A stretch of 64,000 nt of DNA from Toxorhynchites rutilus septentrionalis (GCF_029784135.1 NC_073745.1:59346784-59410783); one strand, 5' to 3'; counted from the first letter of the stretch, positions 43,771 through 54,579 are shown. Translations and numbers: made by a program. The notes: generated by a model not told the origin, from the letters alone.

Positions 43771-44650
43771 GGGTGTGTCACATCAAATTGCATCACGGAA
43801 AAAACGCTGTAGAAATTCGCCCAGTAGACCGATCATTTTGAAAATTTTAGACAGTAAAATAAAAACTATTAAACAACTTTTGGCATTTTCTTTTTATTCA
43901 TACTTCGAGCCCAAGCCCGTATGCTCGCACCTTCCTCTTTACCCCGTCCATAAGGTTCTGTACAACGTCAGGTTGTAGTTTTTTTTGAACAGAAATCCAT
44001 TTTCTCTTGAAGTCCGCCTCCGATTTGACAACTTTTGGGTTCTTCCGGAGGGCCTGCTTCATAATCGCCCAATATTTCTCTATTGGGCGAAGCTCCGGCG
44101 CATTGGGCGGGTTCATTTCCTTTGGCACGAAGGTGACCCCGTTGGCTTCGTACCACTCCAACACGTCCTTTGAATAGTGGCACGAAGCGAGATCCGGCCA
44201 GGAAATGGTCGGGCCCTCGTGCTGCTTCAATAGTGGTAGTAAGCGCTTCTGTAGGCACTTTTTAAGGTAAACCTGCCCGTTTACCGTTCCGGTCATCACG
44301 AAGGGGGCGCTCCGCTTTCCGCAAGAGCAGATCGCTTGCCACACCATGTACTTTTTGGCAAACTTGGATAGTTTCTGCTTGTGAATCTCCTCCGGAACGC
44401 TGAATTTGTCCTCTGCGGAGAAGAACAACAGGCCCGGCAGCTGACGAAAGTCCGCTTTGACGTAGGTTTCGTCGTCCATTACCAGGCAATGCGGCTTCGT
44501 CAGCATTTCGGTGTACAGCTTCCGGGCTCGCGTCTTCCCCACCATGTTTTGTCTTTCGTCGCGGTTAGGAGCCTTCTGAACCTTGTATATACGCAGGCCC
44601 TCCCGCTGCTTGGTCCGCTGGACGAATGAACTTGACAAATTCATGGTTAA
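43771..44650 (-). mobile_element. DD37E mariner-like element (ITmD37E), 5' truncated
   Basis: The end at 43771 (GGGTGTGTCACATCAAATTG) is a TIR of the mosquito ITmD37E type, at the 3' side of the transposase. The opposite end is missing: the coding sequence breaks near 44644 and is followed by unrelated AT-rich sequence. Confidence 0.75.
43898..44644 (-). CDS. DD37E transposase, N-terminally truncated
   Basis: An undisturbed 248-residue frame. Catalytic residues are Asp in MDDETY (residue 58), Asp in WPDLASCHY (151) and Glu in RPIEKYW (189), with exactly 37 residues between the last two, which defines the DD37E group. Full-length members have about 100 more residues at the N-terminus with the helix-turn-helix DNA-binding domain; it is missing here, and no start codon of the family is present. 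The catalytic domain is therefore intact but should not bind its TIRs. The open frame and GC content above that of the neighbours point to a young insertion. Confidence 0.88.
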   Translation of the reverse strand: MNLSSSFVQRTKQREGLRIYKVQKAPNRDERQNMVGKTRARKLYTEMLTKPHCLVMDDETYVKADFRQLPGLLFFSAEDKFSVPEEIHKQKLSKFAKKYMVWQAICSCGKRSAPFVMTGTVNGQVYLKKCLQKRLLPLLKQHEGPTISWPDLASCHYSKDVLEWYEANGVTFVPKEMNPPNAPELRPIEKYWAIMKQALRKNPKVVKSEADFKRKWISVQKKLQPDVVQNLMDGVKRKVRAYGLGLEV

Positions 44651-44682
44651 TCAATGGTTTATTTCGATATTTTATGAACTAC

Positions 44683-44850
44683 AGTAGAATCCGTTTATTA
44701 TGGCTCCGCTTATACTGACCTACCGCCTATTCATACGTAATTACACGTAATTACATGACGTCCGGTTATTATTGCCTCCTTTCGATATAATGACATCGGA
44801 TTCCACTTTACATATAAATACTTCACGAAGCTTCGAAAGTAGGTTAAGGT
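44683..44850. mobile_element. possible pogo/Tc1-like end
   Basis: CTACAGTAGAATCCGTTTAT resembles the TIR start of the MITE at 26714. The right end is not clear. Contains a duplicated ACGTAATTAC. Confidence 0.35.
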
Positions 44851-46220
44851 TAAAAAAAAAGTAGGTTAAAAAAAGATTTTAAATAAATCAAAGTCGAACC
44901 TCTTGAAATAAGAAGATTTTTCAGGTTCCAGTTTTCTTCCAGTTTTTTAAGAGCAATCTTCCAGTTTTTTGAAAAATATTATTGGCAACCCTGCTTATCA
45001 AGTTGTTGGTTTTTTTGTTTTGAGTTCTGTTTGGTTCCCTCAAGCTGGCTCTACCCCTGGCGTACGCTACATAGGGCGATTTTGTAACTCCCACTTGAAA
45101 GACGAGAGAATTTGATACAAGATACAGTTGTGAAACAGCTAGATTAGTGGATTTAAGAAACATTTTGTGAGTAAAAAGTTGGTGGTTTTGAAGGTGTTAG
45201 GAGAAGTGGGGGCATAGTGGTCATCCTAAGGAATATGCCCATTTCCAGCGTCCACATACCGCTTCAATACCCTTTTCTCGAAGAATATTACAGTTCAACT
45301 CATTGTTGTTCAAGATAGCAAACGGCTTTTACTATAAAAATTAAAAATAGTACATTTTTCATCATTAGAAAAAAAGTTGAAAAATCGAACTTATTTTTAG
45401 CTTGGAGGTAAAGTGGTCACCTAGTGGGGGCAAAGTGGTCACTCGTAAATATCAAGCTAAATGGGATAGATTTATGCTTTTTTTTCGTCCAAACTTGTTC
45501 AAATGATTTTTGATATAGTAGGTACATGTATAAAATAAGCTTGGCCTATTCACCTAGAGTCTCAATTTAAATTTTCTTTATGCACACAAAAACGTAGTAA
45601 GAAACATATAACATTCCGCATAATGGGGCTTAGTTTAGCTGGCGTTGCACATTTTTCCAGGGTCAAAACCACAAAAGAAACCTCTCCAAGAGCAGAATGT
45701 GATGAGGTATATCAACTTTAATAAACAGAACATTGTAAGTCGTTATTCACCTATGACCACTTTGCCCCCAAACATCAAAGTTATTTCTATGCTAATTAAT
45801 CGTCGAGATTAAACATATCTGTTCACCGCTCCTAAAATATGTGAACAGTCGTCCAAACTGATGATTTGTTCAGCATATCAGATTGAATAAACTAAATCTC
45901 ACGAGAAATTCATTAGATACCTTGGGCACAGAACTACGACCGAATTGCTATCGAGAGAGCAATTTGTGTTTTTATTTATATTTTGATATACGAAAGCTCT
46001 ACTGAAGTACAGGGTGACTCAAAAGTCATTACATTCTTCAAACATGAAGTGACTATCAATACGGCATCTATAGTCAATAGTTATACAGGTCGGATTCGAT
46101 TATCCGGAAACTCGATCATCCGGGATTCGATTATCCGGAATTTTAGACTCCCGGAGTATTTTATTTTTGATTTTCGGAAATTTTGAATAATTTGTATAAT
46201 AATTCAATATTGAATAGCTA

Positions 46221-46690
46221 ATATGGGTATCAAAAGAAAGGGCTTGACTAGTAGAATGCAATTATTTATGAAAAATGCAAATCCAAGATGGCGGCCACTA
46301 CAGAATGGCGGATTACATATTTTGTCAGAACCCCATCAATATGGGTATCAAACGAAAACGCTTGACTAGTAGAACACAGTTATTTATGAAAAATGCTAAT
46401 CCAAGATGGCGGCCACTACAAAATGGCGGAATGCATATTTTCTCAGAACTCCATCAATATGGGTATAAAATGAAAGGGCTTGACTAGTAGAACACAGTTA
46501 TTTATGAATAATGCAAATCCAAGATGGCGGCCACTACAAAATGGCGGATTACATATTTTGTCAGAACCCCATCAATATGGGTATCAAATGAAAGGGCTTG
46601 GCTGGTCGAACACAGTTATTTATGAAAAATGCAAGTCTAAGATGGCGGCCAAAATTGCGGATTACATATTTTCTTAGAACCCCATACAGA
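46221..46690 (-). repeat. 118-bp satellite array, four units
   Basis: ATATGGGTAT starts at 46221, 46339, 46457 and 46575, an exact 118-bp period. Each unit carries CAAGATGGCGGCC (or TAAGATGGCGGCC) and, in three of four, AATGGCGGA. Orientation is opposite to the arrays at 5620 and 7575. Confidence 0.85.
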
Positions 46691-47097
46691 CAGAGTACAG
46701 ACTCGACTCGGTGTTAAGTCAGAGGGGACCAAGTCGCAAAATTGAAAATTTCGAGTTATTGATCACATTTGGTTAAGCATTATGTAAGCTACATACCACA
46801 TTTATCAGATTTGGAAAATCACGCATACAGCAGGAATAACGGATCGAAATTGTTATGATTGATCAACGAAAATCCCTCATAGTATGCAGTCAGAGCGGAC
46901 CATTTACCATAGCGAAATGGCTCTATATCATGTGCAGACAGAGTGGACCATGTATCAATCATTTGTATATTGAATTTAAACAATATCCAAGCGCCGAATT
47001 CAAACCAACAAAACATTTTCTTGAAGCTAAGAGGTATCTTCTGAGTATATTAAAAAAAAACTTGGTCCCCCTGACTGAATGGATCAGTAGAGATGGG

Positions 47098-48123
47098 CAA
47101 ACCGTTCATGAACTGTTCAAAAGAACTAATTCACCAAAAAGAGTGAACGAACGGTCGTTCTTTTTTACTGGGCAACAGTTCACATGAACTGCTTACCCAG
47201 TTCAGAACGAACTGTGTACGAAGACCGCTGGCTGAACTGTGTGTACAGTTCAGTTCAGAACGAACTGTTTACGATGACCGCTGGCGGAACTGTGTATATA
47301 GTTCAGAACGAACTGACCGCTGGCTGAACTGTGCGTACAGTTCAGAACGAACTGTGTATGGTGATCGGTGTATAAGAGGAAGGCGAGCGAACGAGTGATA
47401 GACGAATGCTGCTGTAAGGTAAATAGTCCTCAAATTAACGAATGGAAACAAACGATAACCCCATGAAATAACAAAAAAAAGATGTCGGTATTGTCGTTTT
47501 CATAATAAAATGCAATATTTCAGGATACGATGGTTCTTAAATTGGATTGTTCGATTATTTATCAAATAAAGTTTTAATTTCATATTTTCAAGTTGAGGGT
47601 AAATATTTCAGTAGATATGCAATCACAAGAAAAAAAACAGGTGAAAGCGAAACGATTCAAACAGTATTTTTCAACAGTAAATAAAAATTTGTGTCGCTGA
47701 TATGAAATGTTTTTATATTATATCATATTGTGCTTGATAATTTCGAGAAAGACTTTCGCGTTTTGGTACAGTTTTGCTATAGCAGTTATTGCAAAACATT
47801 GTAGAAAAGCAGTGCAACGCTAGTTTGTGCTGAAAATAATAAATCACGGTTCAAAATAAATCAAAATTTCAAAATCATAGTTTGATTTTCTATTCTGCTA
47901 AGATATTTTTCACAAAATTCGGACACAGAGTTATTGCTAACAAACAGCATTTTATGAATGAAAAGAACAGTCCTACATAACATTTCACACTTTTTTATAC
48001 ATGATTTGGCATATCCCTCTAATGTACGAAAGAGTGAGTGAACTGCTCAAAAGAACTAGTTCACTTAAGTGAACGGTTGGTCACTGAACAGTTCATTAAA
48101 GTGAACTGTTTTGCCCATCTCTA
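47098..48123. mobile_element. hAT-type MITE (1026 bp), perfect 8-bp TSD
   Basis: TGGATCAG flanks both ends (47090-47097, 48124-48131). The TIR TAGAGATGGGCAAA is inverted at the right end, which reads TTTTGCCCATCTCTA. Four copies of AGTTCAGAACGAACTG lie near the left side. A reverse-oriented half copy is at 55762-56180. No coding capacity. Confidence 0.88.
47195..47360. repeat. cluster of palindromic AGTTCAGAACGAACTG boxes
   Basis: Four near-identical boxes at about 47200, 47252, 47300 and 47340 with 40-52 bp spacing, separated by GACCGCTGGC(T/G)GAACTG words. Inside the left half of the hAT MITE, so most simply subterminal transposase-binding sites. Confidence 0.7.
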
Positions 48124-48724
48124 TGGATCAGTGAAAAACGCTGGTCTTCAGTGTGAATGATCGCAAAATGTACTATTTCAGAGTGTGTTTTAGGCTGTGG
48201 CGATGACAATGAATTCAAATTTGACGATCCTATTGACGAATACTGTCTAAGATGATTGAATATGGGAAGTTTATGCTTAACCTGTTGGCCGTGTAATCAT
48301 ATTCATGCCAGCAGTAGATGGCAGAGACTATTATGCTGAACGCAAACAAATGTTTATGCAGTTTAAAACTCACAATCCTTCTCGCTCTAATTTTCATAGC
48401 AGAATGGCACACTTTGACTCACAACTGTTAATTGATTGAGAAATATTCCGAAATTGTTCAGTCATAGTGAACCAACTCTTAAAAAATGCTTCATTTGGTT
48501 CAGTCAGAATGGACCATATGTACGTATAGGCAGCCAAATAACTGCATTTTTTGGCATGATACTTCATGTTTTTTTACAACTATCATACGTCAGAGTATTG
48601 CCAGAGAGTAGCTAACATTTCTGAGAAAAATATTGAACGAAAAAATTAAATGCTTTAAAAATTGCAAAATTGCAATTTATCGAAATCATAAAAATGTCAC
48701 ATGGTCCGGTCTGACTTAACACCG

Positions 48725-49100
48725 ACCATATGTGATTCGATAATATACAATTTTGGACTCGATTATAATCAGTTTGGAAAAAAATATTTTTTTATATTTC
48801 AAATATGACTTATTTCATGAAGAAATGTAACCTATCAACGTTGAGGTTCAAGTAGCTATTACATGTACAGTGGGGTAAAAATCGTGATTTTTGAAGATTT
48901 TGCTTGAATTTTCATCAGGAATTGTTTATGTTTATAATTAAGAAAGATAGAAGTTGTGCGTCAAAGAACAAATTGTGGAGCGGTTAAAGAACTCCATTAA
49001 TTGATAGTAATAATCTAGTTTGATATAAATTTTTAGGATAAAATTAATAATAACACATTAAAAATTATTAACTTTTAAGCGTTTCACTTCCAAAATGTTG
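48725..49100. other. AT-rich interior of the TACAGGTCGG element
   Basis: No gene. TACAGTGGGGTAAAAATCG at 48868 resembles ends of the GGGGTAAAA families and may mark a small lost insertion. Confidence 0.3.
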
Positions 49101-49206
49101 GGCCTGATCACGAACGTCACTTCACGGTGAAAACGAAATGAAGGGTATACAAATTGTATACAAATCATCTCGTTTTCACCGTGAAGTGGCGTTCGAGATC
49201 AGGCCC
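49101..49206. mobile_element. ~105-bp palindromic MITE
   Basis: GGGCCTGATCACGAACG and the following bases up to GAAATGA are inverted with few mismatches in the right arm ending GATCAGGCCC; the loop is about 20 bp. Related copies lie at 63891-63990 (whole), 62780-62840 and 28818-28930 (halves). Confidence 0.75.
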
Positions 49207-49739
49207 GTTATTAAAATTCACTAATTTAGTTGTTCCATTACTATATCCTGTATTAAATTTTCTCATCTTTTTAATGAAAGCATCAGAATCGTCTTCTGTA
49301 GCGTACTTTGTAATGTAGAGCCAGTTTGAAGCAACAGAGTCCGAAACAAAAAAAATGTTCTATAACTCTGTCATTGTTGAAATTCGAACATATGCGTAGG
49401 AGGATTTTTTTTCATCAAATATGATCGTCTATCACCTCCTGAAAGTATCTGGATAAATTAATTTTTTTCATGTGAGAAAGATGTTTTCTGACTTTAAGGG
49501 GATGAATCAAAAATCAAATTCCTCTTTTATTTTCAAAAAACGAAATATACATGCAAAAAAATCAAATAGAGAAAAAAAATTGTTTTGACTCGATTATCCG
49601 GAGGATTCGATTATTCGGAGTGAAAAAAAAATCAATACTCCGGATAATCGAGTCCGACCTGTATTACCAAACAAGCAGGTGACCACTTTGCCCCCCATGA
49701 CCAATTTGCCCCCACTACCCCCCACTGTGAATGAAAAAA

Positions 49740-50540
49740 ACTGACTATTCTGCACCAAAGTAATATTCTATGTTGTTTAATAGCACGGTTTTCTAAGCAG
49801 TGAAGCAATTATGATCAAAAATTGATGTCCAATTTAATAATATGATGATGACTTTATAGTGGGATATATGAGAAAATTGTTGAAGTAACAATTTTTGTAA
49901 TGAGAGTCAAGGGTACGTGTTGAAATATAATCAAATATTTATTTACATTCAAATATTCACAAATTTAAAACTATGTTCAACCATGCTAAGCTGGGTTCTG
50001 TCCTCTTGCAATCGAAGATATAAATTTATGAAATATTTGATGCAATTTGTTTATTACAGTTTATTACATACAGTTTAACGTATGAATGATTTTTTTTATT
50101 GTTTACAAATCATTAATGAACTTAATACGATTCAAAGAAATGCAGAAAAAAACAATAAACAAATTTCGAATATAAATATACACGACAAAATTTTCCCTGA
50201 AACTCATAATTGTTTTTTTGTCGCAGGATATGCTTGGGAATAATATTTTTCATAATACAAGGATAGTTCTATGTGCGTACCCCAAATACGACGTTGATTT
50301 GGCACATGGCTCCAAGAGAACAGTAAAAACCTGGTACTCTCTAGTAGTAGGTTACCACCTTCACCATGCAACGCATGACGGCAAAAAAAAAGACCCCCGT
50401 CGTCTACTGCTACATAAAGCGGGACAAAACGTACATAAGCATACACATATTTTAGATGTATATAACATCGAAGAAAAAAAGCACAGAAGATAATGGAAAG
50501 ATGAGAGAGAAAAAAACACAAAATAAAAAGCATCACGCGA
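49740..50540. other. AT-rich spacer
   Basis: No gene recognised. Overlapping frames of 91 and 127 codons on opposite strands near 50204-50587 have no domain. Confidence 0.35.
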
Positions 50541-50700
50541 AGACAAAAGTTTCTGCTTGTGTGCGCTGCTGCTACTCTCTGTGGCACTTATCTTTCTCAC
50601 TTTACCAATTGCTTCTTCGTTGCTGTGCGCGGTGAGAGTTCACTGTACACTCCGAAACTAGCCGCCGTCATTACTTTTGACTGTCTGATCTAATCCCGCG
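50541..50700 (+). other. possible non-coding first exon
   Basis: GC-richer, not repeated in the window, and ending CCCGCG followed by GTAAGA at 50701, a strong 5' splice-site match. No TATA box at a fitting distance. Only the donor supports this; transcript evidence is needed. Confidence 0.25.
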
Positions 50701-51903
50701 GTAAGACACTGTTAAAGTTGCGGTTCACGGCAAACGGCACCGCATTGTGGTTTGTTTGAGAAGAACCCAACGCGTTGCATTTTTCACAGTGCACTCATCC
50801 AACCCGGCAACCGGCAGCCGGAAACCGGTTTTTGCTCGTTTTGGGGTCCTATCAATGCGAACTTCTTTCTTGTGGTGAGGAGATCATCGATCTTAACATA
50901 CAGCAGAAACTTCACCTTCAAGCCGGGAGCTTCTTTGTTTTATTTGATGATCCACAACGACCAGAGATCATCAGCCCCCGGGCGGTTGATCCGGTGGGCT
51001 GTGTGTATGTTTGGGGTGAATAAATGATGGGAGACTTGGCTTCGGCACAGCCTCCGTTGAATTGACGGAGACGCAGCAACTCCGACCTTATGTACACCGT
51101 TTAGTCCAGAATGCCCTTCTGTTGTTGAAGTTCTTTGGGAAAACCTGTTTTTGTTGTTTTTGCTACGACGATGCCGATATGATTCTTGTGTGCTTCCCTC
51201 TTGATACTTCCAGTCGAACAACGGCAGCGCTACGCCACCACTGGGGATAATTTCGTTCTTAAAATAATACACTCTGCCAAGAGAAGAAACAAAATGAAAC
51301 ACACTCGCTGTGGTCACCAGATACATGGAGGCATGACGGTCCTCTCTGTGGCAAATAGTTATTATTGATGCAGAACATTTGGGGTGGAATTCCGCGAACA
51401 AGAAAGATCTAAGATTCGCGATGTGTTTTTTTTCTCCGATTAATTAACCGGTCAACACCACGAGGTGCTAACATGACAGCTTAGCGTTTGGAACCTGGTC
51501 CCATTGAGCCTTTGATGAATTTGATGTTTTTTTTTGTATTTCTTAGATGCGATGGTCTTCAGCTATCATTCGGTCATGTTGTTTTTGGAAACACTAGTAA
51601 CGTATTATGAAGTGAAGTTAGTCCACAATTGAGACTCATTTGTACATAACTGTAGTTTACGATCAAATGTAGCGACGATACATTCTGTACAACTGATATG
51701 TAATATCCTGCCCCAATTTAAATCGAAATTTATTTGCTCTTCAATGTCTAGAAAGAAAACCAAGATTCTCTCAGTTGATAGTAGAACGTAGTATAGCTTG
51801 AAATCTATATCAATGGCATCATGCAATTCCCGGAGTAAGAATTGTTAAGTTGTTTGGGATCGTTCCCATTGAAAAAAGACCACATTTCAAGCTTCATACG
51901 AAA
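50701..51903. other. low-repeat block, no recognised gene
   Basis: The sequence to about 51420 is GC-richer and non-repetitive, as expected for host single-copy DNA. A minus-strand frame at 50940-51401 (153 codons) and plus-strand frames around 50750-51030 compete with each other; none shows a domain. 51420-51900 is AT-rich with nothing recognisable. Confidence 0.35.
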
Positions 51904-52657
51904 CTAGTGAGACGAACACATTCTTGAAATGGTAGTATGGATTGAAGTCAGTTGAATGAAGACTTTGATTGGTCTCTTCACAACAGCTATATCACCAGAT
52001 TGAAGATTACTAGTCCTTGCATGTCGTCTAATATTAGTGTATTCTGCGCTTTTCTGTTGCTGTTCTCTATCTCTGTCCTTCACTCCTTCAAAAACTTTGC
52101 CGGGATCGATCGTAATAGATGGTAATTTATCCTTCATGATCCGACCATACATTAGTAGGGAAGGTGTCGCCCCGGTGTATGGTGTACTCTTACGAAGTTT
52201 GATACCATATTGGTAACATAAATTTGTTGAATTCATCGCTTCTGAATTGGGCACCATTATCCATCTTTCGGCTCTCCGGCATCCCAAAACGGCAAAATGT
52301 ATCATGCAAGGCTTTGACTGTCAAACTTGCAGTGGTTTGTCTCAGAACGACAACTTCTATAAACCAGCAGAAATAATCTACGATGACCAAAAGATTATCT
52401 CCGGATGGCAATGGTCCGACGAGGTCTGCAGACAAGTTCACCCATGGTCTTTCTGGCATGTTTGTGGGTCTAAGAGGTTTTGGTGGGTCAAGTGCTGATA
52501 CAATCGTACAGGATTTGCATTTTTTTACTATCATTTCTACCTGTTTGTCAATTCCTGGCCACCACACCTTCTGTCGAAGTCGCCTTTTCATTGATACGAT
52601 TCCAAGGTGTGTTTCATGAGCACCCAAGTACCCGTGATCGTAGAGCTTCGGGTGCAA
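51904..52657 (-). pseudogene. gypsy integrase fragments
   Basis: Two overlapping frames. The first (52657 down to 52190) has the zinc-domain region with HLGIVSMKRRLRQKVWW and CKSC, then the core with SADLVGPLPSG (first Asp) and KMDNGAQF (second Asp). The second (52305 down to 51904) contains TPYTGATPSLLMYGR and a C-terminal part; the region with the catalytic Glu is lost at the frame change. The end lacks a clear natural stop. Confidence 0.78.
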
Positions 52658-52950
52658 TTAAACGGTTTACTCTCAGAGGAATGTTTCCAGATCGATATAA
52701 TTCTGATTCGAACTGTTTGAAACATATCACAATTTTCGTCCATTTAGCTCCATCGAGAACTGATATAAAATCCTGAATGTTATGTCTTGCTCTGTGTGCT
52801 TTTCTATTTCTTGGACTGTTGCTGCCTTCGGCATGGTCGTAGTTACCGGAGTTTTTATGAATGCTTCATGCTCATCGTCAAAAGGCTCTGGCTTAGAAAC
52901 TGACAGTCGGGATAACGCATCAAGCATGTTTGTAGCTCCAAGCTCTTATA

Positions 52951-53681
52951 CGAGGGTCACTATTTATATTTCGGGAATAGGAACAAAAACAAATAGTTAA
53001 GCTGCGAATATATTTTTATTGTTTTTCAAAGTACTCGCCACGATGATCGATACACTTTTGCATGCGCTTAAACCAATTTTCAAAGCATTTATTCCAATCG
53101 ACACGAGCCTTTTTTTTTTGAGCGATTGTCAAATTATGTGGGATCCAACGTGAACATAATTTTCGCACAACTAAGTGTTCATGTAAAATCGCATATATGC
53201 TGGTGGAACTAATGCTTAGGGATGCCTCAATCTCACAATAGGTTACATGACGATCTTGCTTAATCATTTCGTGCACAGCATCGATGTTTTCTGGTACTAC
53301 AGTCGATTTTGGACGACCTTCACGAAACTCGTCGGACAGCGAACTACGACCACGATTGAATTCACTATACCAGCGATACACAGTGGTTTTTGATGGAGCT
53401 TCATCGCCAAAAGTCAAATTAAGTTGATTCACGCACTCTTGTTGTGATAATCCACGTCGAAAGTCGTAAAAAATCATCGCACGAAAATGTTCACGATTCA
53501 GTTCCATTTTTTTGCCGAGACCAAACTTTCAACTAAATATAAAATAAACAAATAGCGTCCGTATGACAAAATGTTCTGAGTACGTATATCGTCAAAAATG
53601 TCAAACTTTACGATGGAACCGTCAGATGGACTCACATGACATCAGTGTTGCCAATTCCCGAAATATAAATAGTGACCCTCG
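52951..53681 (-). mobile_element. internally deleted mariner (731 bp) with intact TIRs
   Basis: CGAGGGTCACTATTTATATT at the left is exactly inverted at the right, and TA flanks both ends (52949-52950, 53682-53683). It carries an open frame for the DNA-binding part only. Inserted in the gypsy element between RNase H and integrase. Confidence 0.9.
53016..53507 (-). CDS. truncated mariner transposase: DNA-binding domain plus C-terminal tail
   Basis: A 163-residue frame starting at the family Met (MELNREHFRAMIFYDFRRG). The paired-type bipartite helix-turn-helix region is complete (GLSQQECVNQLNLTFGDEAP, VTYCEIEASLSISST) and reaches the linker WIPHNL. After ARVDW it jumps to the last 20 or so residues of the protein (MQKCIDHRGEYFEKQ). 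The whole DD34D catalytic domain is absent. The frame has no stop or frameshift although the surrounding gypsy is badly decayed. It could in principle bind its own TIRs without cutting, a known way for deleted transposons to act as repressors; this is inference. Confidence 0.85.
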   Translation of the reverse strand: MELNREHFRAMIFYDFRRGLSQQECVNQLNLTFGDEAPSKTTVYRWYSEFNRGRSSLSDEFREGRPKSTVVPENIDAVHEMIKQDRHVTYCEIEASLSISSTSIYAILHEHLVVRKLCSRWIPHNLTIAQKKKARVDWNKCFENWFKRMQKCIDHRGEYFEKQ

Positions 53682-53689
53682 TATGACAT

Positions 53690-54500
53690 CAAACCTGAAT
53701 GACTGCACTCGTAATACCCACCTTTCAATGCGTGGACACGGTTTGGAACGTGGACTGACTGGAAAGTCTAAAGGTTTACAGTCGGTGATGAGCTTGAATG
53801 TAGCTCCCAGTAGGTGCAACCGAAACTTTTCAATAGCCCAAACAAGAGCCAAAGATACTCTCCCGGTCTGAAAATATTTTCTCTCGAGGTCGGTCAAAAC
53901 TTTGCTGGCGAAGGCAATGATACGTTTTTCATTCCTATGATCTGTTTGCAATAGAACTGCGCCTAATTCAGTTGGGCTTGCTTGGATTAAAAAAATAAGA
54001 AAATCTTCTGATGATATCGCTGTCTTAATTGAATCAAAAGCGTTCTGATGCACGTTACTCCATTTAAAAAGTGTTCCCTTTCATAGCAGATCTCGCACGG
54101 GGTCAGTTTTGCTAGCCAAATTTGAGAAAAAAAAACGACCGACATACGTTACCAGATCTAAAAAAGGAGGAGAATGGAACTGTTTAATTGCTTTGGCTCT
54201 GCTCTCTGTAGGTCTGATCCTTTTTACCGACAATTCGTGTCCTAGAAACTCGAGCTTGCTAATGTCTATTCATGTCTATTCATTTCTTCGAGTTCAGCAA
54301 AATTCCGTATTCTTCCAGCCTGTCTAGAAGAGTCTGTAGTCATTTTGCATGTGCTTCCGGTAATCCGAATACCACCAAATCATCAAGGTATACAAGAACT
54401 TCTTCTAAATCCGCAACTACAGTTTCCATAACCTTTTGGAAAAGTTCTGGAGCTGAACAAACGCCAAACATAACATAATAATTTGGTCAAAATACAATTC
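53690..54500 (-). pseudogene. gypsy RNase H and RT catalytic region
   Basis: The frame from 54053 down contains GAVLLQTD, RIIAFASKVL, ALVWAIEKFRLHLLG and LITDCKPL, the RNase H signature. Upstream (54480 down to 54250) RT is recognisable as MFGVCSAPELFQKVMETVV with VYLDDLVVFG, a YxDD box. Between them, 54070-54250, the sequence is scrambled by stops. Confidence 0.8.
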
Positions 54501-54579
54501 AACTTTGAAGATTTAATTACCTGAATAAACCATATTTTGAAATGAAGGTTGTTATTTCACGCGATCGTTCCGAGATCTC

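Larger units (their letters stand above)
43084..44993. mobile_element. hAT-type non-autonomous element with perfect 8-bp TSD
   Basis: CTTATCAA stands directly on both sides (43076-43083 and 44994-45001), and the ends CAGCGTTGCCAAT and inverse CAGGGTTGCCAAT match. Several CTTCCAGTTTT words lie just inside each end. No hAT transposase is left. A DD37E mariner-like element (43771-44650) is inserted in it. Confidence 0.85.
46709..48724. mobile_element. element with CGGTGTTAAGTCAGA TIRs
   Basis: CGGTGTTAAGTCAGAGGGGAC at the left is inverted at the right with one or two changes. GTCAGA(G/A)(C/T)GGACCAT words recur at 46889, 46937 and 48498, like subterminal binding sites. It contains the hAT at 47098-48123. 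No transposase frame. Confidence 0.65.
46086..49661. mobile_element. element with CAGGTCGGA(T/C)TCGATTATCC TIRs and TA target
   Basis: The left end CAGGTCGGATTCGATTATCC is inverted at the right with one mismatch, and TA is found on both sides (46084-46085, 49662-49663). This resembles pogo/Tc1-type MITEs. A shorter relative lies at 37915-38570. Inside are the satellite array, a further TIR element and a hAT. Confidence 0.7.
45199..49728. mobile_element. outer element of a nest, with GGGGGCAAAGTGGTCA repeats
   Basis: The word GGGGGC(A)AAGTGGTCA, or a close variant, stands at 45208, 45409 and 45428, and inverted at 45768, 49680 and 49695. The outermost copies lie at the two ends in inverted orientation. 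Removing the nested element at 46086-49661 brings the two halves to about 0.95 kb. No transposase. Superfamily unknown. Confidence 0.5.

Noticed and set aside
50940..51401. 153-codon minus-strand open frame
   Set aside because: No domain, no plausible neighbours, and overlapping plus-strand frames of similar quality.
54480..54540. An intron in the RT of the reverse-strand gypsy
   Set aside because: The insert starts AG|GTAATT but has no acceptor at the place where homology resumes; simple decay is more likely.
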